In this document: piece after piece, positions 60,140 to 64,000 of the stretch
Numbering within the stretch: position 1 is the first letter of the stretch
Layout: each line of letters starts with the position of its first letter
Assembly (NCBI GenBank): GCA_007115705.1
Contig: QXEO01000431.1
Coordinates: 62,001-126,000 of the forward strand
Reading direction: 5' to 3'
DNA: 64,000 nucleotides
Origin: Dactylis glomerata
Lineage: Eukaryota; Streptophyta; Magnoliopsida; Poales; Poaceae
Made by a program: the position numbers and the translations under genes
The notes under the pieces: generated by a model
Databases searched by the model: none
Told to the model about the DNA's origin: nothing
What the model saw: the letters and a program-made list of their open reading frames with translations, nothing else

Positions 60140-60292
60140 AGCCCACATCTAAAAGTATAATTGGTGCCCTCCCTATGGGCCTCACGGTAAATTCGAATTT
60201 ACCGGCCGTTGGATCGTGATTCAGAACGAATCTCGGCCATCCGTTCCTTTTCACCGCGTGCGTATATAAGGGGTACCCCAGTGAAAACCCTA
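60140..60292 (+). promoter_or_regulatory. Housekeeping-type promoter
   Basis: Site II elements AGCCCA (60140-60145) and TGGGCC (60176-60181), a 20-bp palindrome (60185-60204), the TATA box TATATAAG (60263-60270) and the telo box AAACCCTA (60285-60292) occur in the order and spacing of plant ribosomal-protein and translation-factor promoters. A C/T-rich leader follows at once. Confidence 0.65.
60185..60204. repeat. Perfect 20-bp palindrome
   Basis: CGGTAAATTCGAATTTACCG is identical to its own complement. It lies between the site II element and the TATA box. Confidence 0.9.
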
Positions 60293-60585
60293 GCCCAATC
60301 CTCGCAGGCCTCCTCCTCCTCCTTCCTCCCCTCGCGATTTGTCAGCCGCCGCCTCGCCCAATCCCCTCCGCGTCTCTCCCCCAATCCTCTCCCTGTCTCT
60401 CCTCCCCACGCGGGCGCCGACGGTAGAGGCCACGCCGGCGACGGACGAGCAGCGACGGCAGCGGCCACGCCGGCGACAGACGGGCGGCGACGAGCGGACG
60501 GCCAGGACCATAGGCGCCATCTCCTCTTCCACCTCCCGCCCACCTCAAGCGCCTTGACGGCAAGGGACAGTCGGAGGGTGCGAAG

Positions 60586-60932
60586 ATGGCAGCCGGTGGC
60601 CGGCCAGAAGTTAGAACGGCAGCAACAGGGACGTTGACCTCCCTGGTTCGCAGGTATCCAAACTCCTCTCTACCTTTCGCATTTTCCTGCTCACCTCCCC
60701 TCTTTTGATTTCATACATAGAACTTCTCTTTCTTTGTCTCTGCAGATTCTTATTAATATATGCCTATGAGGAGTCTGATGGAACTACAAGCAGGTGCTCA
60801 GTTCCTTTTGAATGTTTAAACAAGCTCATCGTTCATTGGTAAGGGGAATTTGCAACTAATAGTGGTAACACTATTACTGTTGACAGGAAAGTGGCGGTGG
60901 TCCTTGGCAGGGATGAGAGGAACATAGGATGA
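60586..60932 (+). CDS. Candidate three-exon small gene, 53 codons
   Basis: The first ATG after the promoter is at 60586 (MAAGGRPEVRTAATG). Exon 1 ends at 60653 (GCAG before GTATCC). Exon 2 is 60746-60793, after TCTCTGCAG and before GTGCTC. Exon 3 begins 60887 after TTGACAG, with TGA at 60930-60932. Both introns are phase 2 and have GT-AG ends, and the frame stays open across them. The product (exon 2 part: FLLIYAYEESDGTTS) matches no family I recognise. The GC-rich leader of about 290 bases has no upstream ATG. Further non-coding exons may follow (61100-61176 has clean CAG/GT borders). It could be the truncated 5' end of a larger gene captured or rearranged, or a non-coding RNA gene. Confidence 0.35.
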
Positions 60933-61357
60933 ATTTCTCAAGATGTAATATGATTATGGTGAGCCTCTGATCCATAATATGGATGGTTATCATAAGGTTT
61001 AGGTTCTATTATTGAAGTGTGTTCGGATGATTGTGAAGTGTGTTCTCGTGATTGTGAAGTGTGTCTGCACTAAAATATTATGGTATCATCCATTTTCAGG
61101 AATGTGATGGTCACTCTAGCCAGAGGAAGCGAGGATCCACGACCAGCAGCATGACCATTCGATTGGAGGACCCCAGGTTTATATCTCTCATTCTCTTTTT
61201 CAGCTACGCATCAGCCTAGGTTCCCACCGGTTTCCTAATGGTCTTGGAACGTGAGATGCTTTGGACATATGGATGACATGTGGGACCCTAAATACCACGG
61301 TGCATTTGTGGTACTTTAAATGATACACCTGTGATTCCTAAATGATACACCTGTGGT

Positions 61358-61750
61358 CTTCAGAAATAACATTTCCATTTATGTAATGAGGTGGCATAAT
61401 TGGCTGCATAATCGCTGAAAAAATATGTATCTTTCTTTTTCCTTGTTGCCGGCAACCTATTTATTTTGAATATATGTGCAGGATTGGTTGGACCACATGT
61501 CATGAAAGTTGGTTCCTGTGATTCCTAAAATGGATTATAATTTTGTGTGAAGATCTTCAGGAAACACATTTCCATTTATGTAATGAGGCGGCATAATTGG
61601 CTGCATAATCACTGAAAAAATCTGTATCTTTCTTTTTCCTTGCTGCCGGCAACCTATTCATTTTGAATATATGTGCAGGAGTGGTTGGACCACATGTCAT
61701 GAAAGTTGGTTTCCTAATTTCCATCCAGCGTTCTTTAAAGTTCAGAGAAA
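61358..61750. repeat. Tandem duplication, period 197 bp
   Basis: 61358-61554 (ATTTCCATTTATGTAATGAGG to CATGTCATGAAAGTTGG) is repeated from 61555 with few differences. Each copy has a TTGCCGGCAACC or TGCCGGCAACC palindromic core. Confidence 0.85.
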
Positions 61751-61875
61751 ATTTAAAGCTCATTTGGAATGAACGAGAATATTTAAAGCCCATTCATATA
61801 TTTCAAGAGGTACTAACACACAAATGTTGATTCGAGTGTAGTTTGAAATTCTCATGTTCACTTTATGCAGATTTT

Positions 61876-62077
61876 GTTGAGATTTTATATTCAATTTTCT
61901 GAAGGTTGAATCACAGATATGGGACATGGTTTCCTATATTGTTTGAAAATCTCATGTTCACTTTCTGCAAGATGGACAACAAATAGGGAAACTAACATTT
62001 ATTGTTGAGATTTCATATTCAATTTTCCAAAGGTTGAATCACAGATATGGGACTTGGTTTCCTAATATATTGTTTGA
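61876..62077. repeat. Tandem duplication, period 128 bp
   Basis: GTTGAGATTTTATATTCAAT at 61876 recurs at 62004, followed in both copies by AAGGTTGAATCACAGATATG and TGGTTTCCTA. Confidence 0.8.
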
Positions 62078-62435
62078 TACTTTTTCTAAGCAGCGCTATA
62101 AATTTGGAAGCTCTCATTTTTCTATGGCTTGCAGGGTGTTGACTATTTGAGTTAAGTGTATCGCTACGGGTGACGATGATCACAGAGGCTGGGCTGCACT
62201 TTCGTTCAGGTCTTGCCTGTTCCTGCTTTTCTTTCCTCCTTACCTTTGTGCATTCATTCCGTTGCTAGATATAATGTGTTCAAATGCACGTTTACATCGG
62301 TTTGTTCTAATGTGTATTCTTCTGCATTGTTTTATGAGCTTGTATGTTCTGGGCTGGCATCTCGCTTGTGTGTGCTGGACTGGCATCTCTACCTGCTCTT
62401 GTGTACGTATGAATTTGCTTCCCTAATCCCCTGAT

Positions 62436-62542
62436 TCTATGGAGCAAAAGCAGCTTGCTAATTTTGTTTTTTGTACTAAAAAACGATGATGTTATACTAC
62501 TGGTATGTGTTCTGCTCTATGGAGCAAAAGCAGCTTGCTAAT
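62436..62542. repeat. 27-bp direct repeat, 80 bases apart
   Basis: TCTATGGAGCAAAAGCAGCT and the next seven bases occur at 62436 and again at 62516. Confidence 0.8.
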
Positions 62543-64000
62543 ATTTATCAGACTTGAAGCTCATGACTTTCTTTTTATAGTCATTTCACTATGCGTACGA
62601 GAGCTAAAAGTGTGGCCTCAAGTTCAGACAACATGCTATATTATTTACCCCTTTAGGAGAAATTGCATGTTTGTTCATATATATTCTCTTTACCGCTCGA
62701 AGTCATATTTCTCTCCTCCCTTCTGATGCCAACTCTCCCACTTATGCATCATAACTATGTGAATGACATTTGGTCAGAGTTGCTTCTTTTTCTCGTCGGT
62801 AAAGATAATATTTTTGTTAAAATGCATGTGGTTAATTACCTACTGAAGGAAGACTTATATGATTAATGTTCAATTTTTTTTTGTCAGTTCAACATGCTCA
62901 CCATTATATTGCAGTATAACGAAGATACAGAGAAGAAAAAGCTATGCCTCCTTGGTTATTGTTACAGGAAACAAATGCTATATGTGTATAATTAATTTAT
63001 ACGAAATTTGTCTATGTCTTTCGAATTCACCTTCTATTTTATTTGCAGCTACCATCACTTGTGTTCTGTGTCAAGTAGAATTAGGTATAGTTTGTACAAG
63101 ATGTATCAGGAATGCACATGGAGTTTGTTTTATGTGAGCTCTTATTTGAAATAAGTTTCAGTTCCATTACGAAAAAATTAAGTTTCAAATGAGTGCTTAT
63201 TGAGGTGAGTGTAAAAATACCGCACTACCAGCAGAAATAGCAATTTTTATTGGAAATAATTTCTATGGGATCTTATTTCTGTGTTTTCTACACTGCTCTA
63301 CAACATCTGCTATTTGTAGCCTTTTTAAACTGCCACTTCTGTGTGTAATATATTTTGCGATATCCTTCTCTTCTTATTTTCCGACTACTTGGTTATTTTT
63401 ACTTCCTGACATGGTCACCAAGTAAGCAATAAGAAATGCATCTACTATTCTGTGCACTGAATGAACTATCCGTGCTACTTAGTAATTATGCAGTACGGTT
63501 GTTGTTTTAAACTATTTTCAGCAGATAAAATCCTTTTTTGTGAAAGCATATTTAGATTGTGAAAAGAGAGTAAAATATGTGCACCTATAGTATTGCCGCT
63601 CTGTCATGTTGCAATAATTACTATCTGCAGTTAGCAATGTACCTTCTTACATCTTACATATGTGTTTTCCTGCTGAATTATACTGGAAGAAAAGCTAGAG
63701 ATGCAGATACTGTGTATGCTGCGAGTACCAAAGCTGAGAAGGGGGTCAAATCGAAGTCAGTGTGATACCCCCTTATCTCTCTACTCCTTAAGGTTTATAT
63801 GAATTATGATACAGCTTTAGATTTACAAATAAATTCCTATATGTGGCGTTGTCCTTGTGACATATGGTTCATGGATGTTACTTGCCTTTTCGTTCCTAAC
63901 CACTACATGCTGGTTAGTCTCTTCCTAGTGAGCTACTTATAATTGTGCATATCTAATATGTGCTTTTCAGGGTTTCCTTTCGTCTCTTTCGGATGAAATT
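62543..64000. other. Unassigned sequence at the right end
   Basis: No protein family is recognised. The sequence has the AT-rich, T-biased texture of plant introns read on +. A possible short coding piece is at 63691-63762 (AASTKAEKGVKSKSV, then TGA). No CACTA terminus was found here. Confidence 0.35.

Larger units (their letters stand above)
34896..64000 (+). mobile_element. CACTA-2: start of a second CACTA element, right end not seen
   Basis: CACTACAAGAAATGTG at 34896 is a standard CACTA terminus, preceded by TAC (34893-34895), the presumed 3-bp target duplication. It interrupts ORF2 of CACTA-1. No matching inverted terminus followed by ORF2 sequence was seen up to 64000. If the element runs that far, it holds the gene-like region 35630-39200, the ~660-bp tandem array, the Tat element and perhaps the gene-like region after 60140. 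The left end is firm; the extent is inference. Confidence 0.5.

Noticed and set aside
60209..60637. 142-codon plus-strand frame and opposing frames at the candidate promoter
   Set aside because: The frame starts upstream of the TATA box and opposing frames are equally open; explained by GC-rich leader composition.
1..64000. A complete autonomous partner for the non-autonomous LTR elements
   Set aside because: The only gag-pol in the window belongs to the Tat element, which has a different primer site and LTR; it is not the obvious helper.

Overview
This window is plant nuclear DNA, almost certainly from a Triticeae grass (wheat, Aegilops, barley or rye group). The basis is its content: dense nested LTR retrotransposons with LTRs opening TGATACGTCTCAAACGTATC and tRNA-Asp-type primer sites, large CACTA transposons, a Stowaway MITE, a hAT MITE and a Tat-lineage gypsy element. 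No bacterial-type operons and no RNA genes were seen. Nearly all reading frames in the LTRs are chance frames. Real coding sequence is limited to decayed transposon genes, a few element ORFs, an antisense B3-type gene and gene-like segments near the right end.

Layout. 1-3245 is a truncated, unassigned LTR element. 3246-7512 is the 3' part of a non-autonomous LTR element (B, + strand). 7513-34895 is an old CACTA transposon (CACTA-1): transposase TNP2 (7513-10202), an intergenic region with TTTAGTCCCGG palindromes and a TATA box, a foldback tandem array, then a second gene, ORF2 (12207-34895). CACTA-1 is broken by an LTR fragment F (8521-9556), element C (12349-26308, minus strand, carrying nested element I at 18109-25067) and element D (27290-34475, minus strand, carrying a hAT MITE). 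At 34896 a second CACTA element (CACTA-2) begins inside ORF2, and its far end is not seen. It appears to contain gene-like sequence at 35630-39200 and a ~660-bp tandem array. A Tat gypsy element (40733-59444, TSD TTATG) is inserted in that array. The Tat element is itself hit by solo LTR E (41329-42956) and solo LTR K (48544-56987), and K is split by a young full-length element J (49737-56634). To the right, 60140-61176 looks like the 5' end of a small intron-containing gene, followed by unassigned sequence.

Nesting reaches five levels: CACTA-1 > CACTA-2 > Tat > K > J. Exact target-site duplications fix the boundaries of I (GTCCA), D (ACTCC), E (GTCAG), Tat (TTATG), K (AGTCC), J (GGGGG) and the hAT MITE (GTATTAAG). 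LTR differences counted by eye are about 0.7% for J, 2% for I and 2.7% for Tat, so J is the youngest of these three.

The most notable content: (1) an antisense gene inside the Tat element that encodes AT-hook motifs plus a B3-like DNA-binding domain and has its own plant-style promoter; (2) a family of non-autonomous LTR elements that keeps a conserved, unrecognised ORF after the primer site (three copies here), while the sister element J carries an unrelated ORF in the same slot and shares the remaining modules; (3) a chimeric LTR (K), swapped central modules and triplicated polypurine-like motifs in that family; (4) a candidate three-exon 53-codon gene with a promoter of the translation-machinery type.
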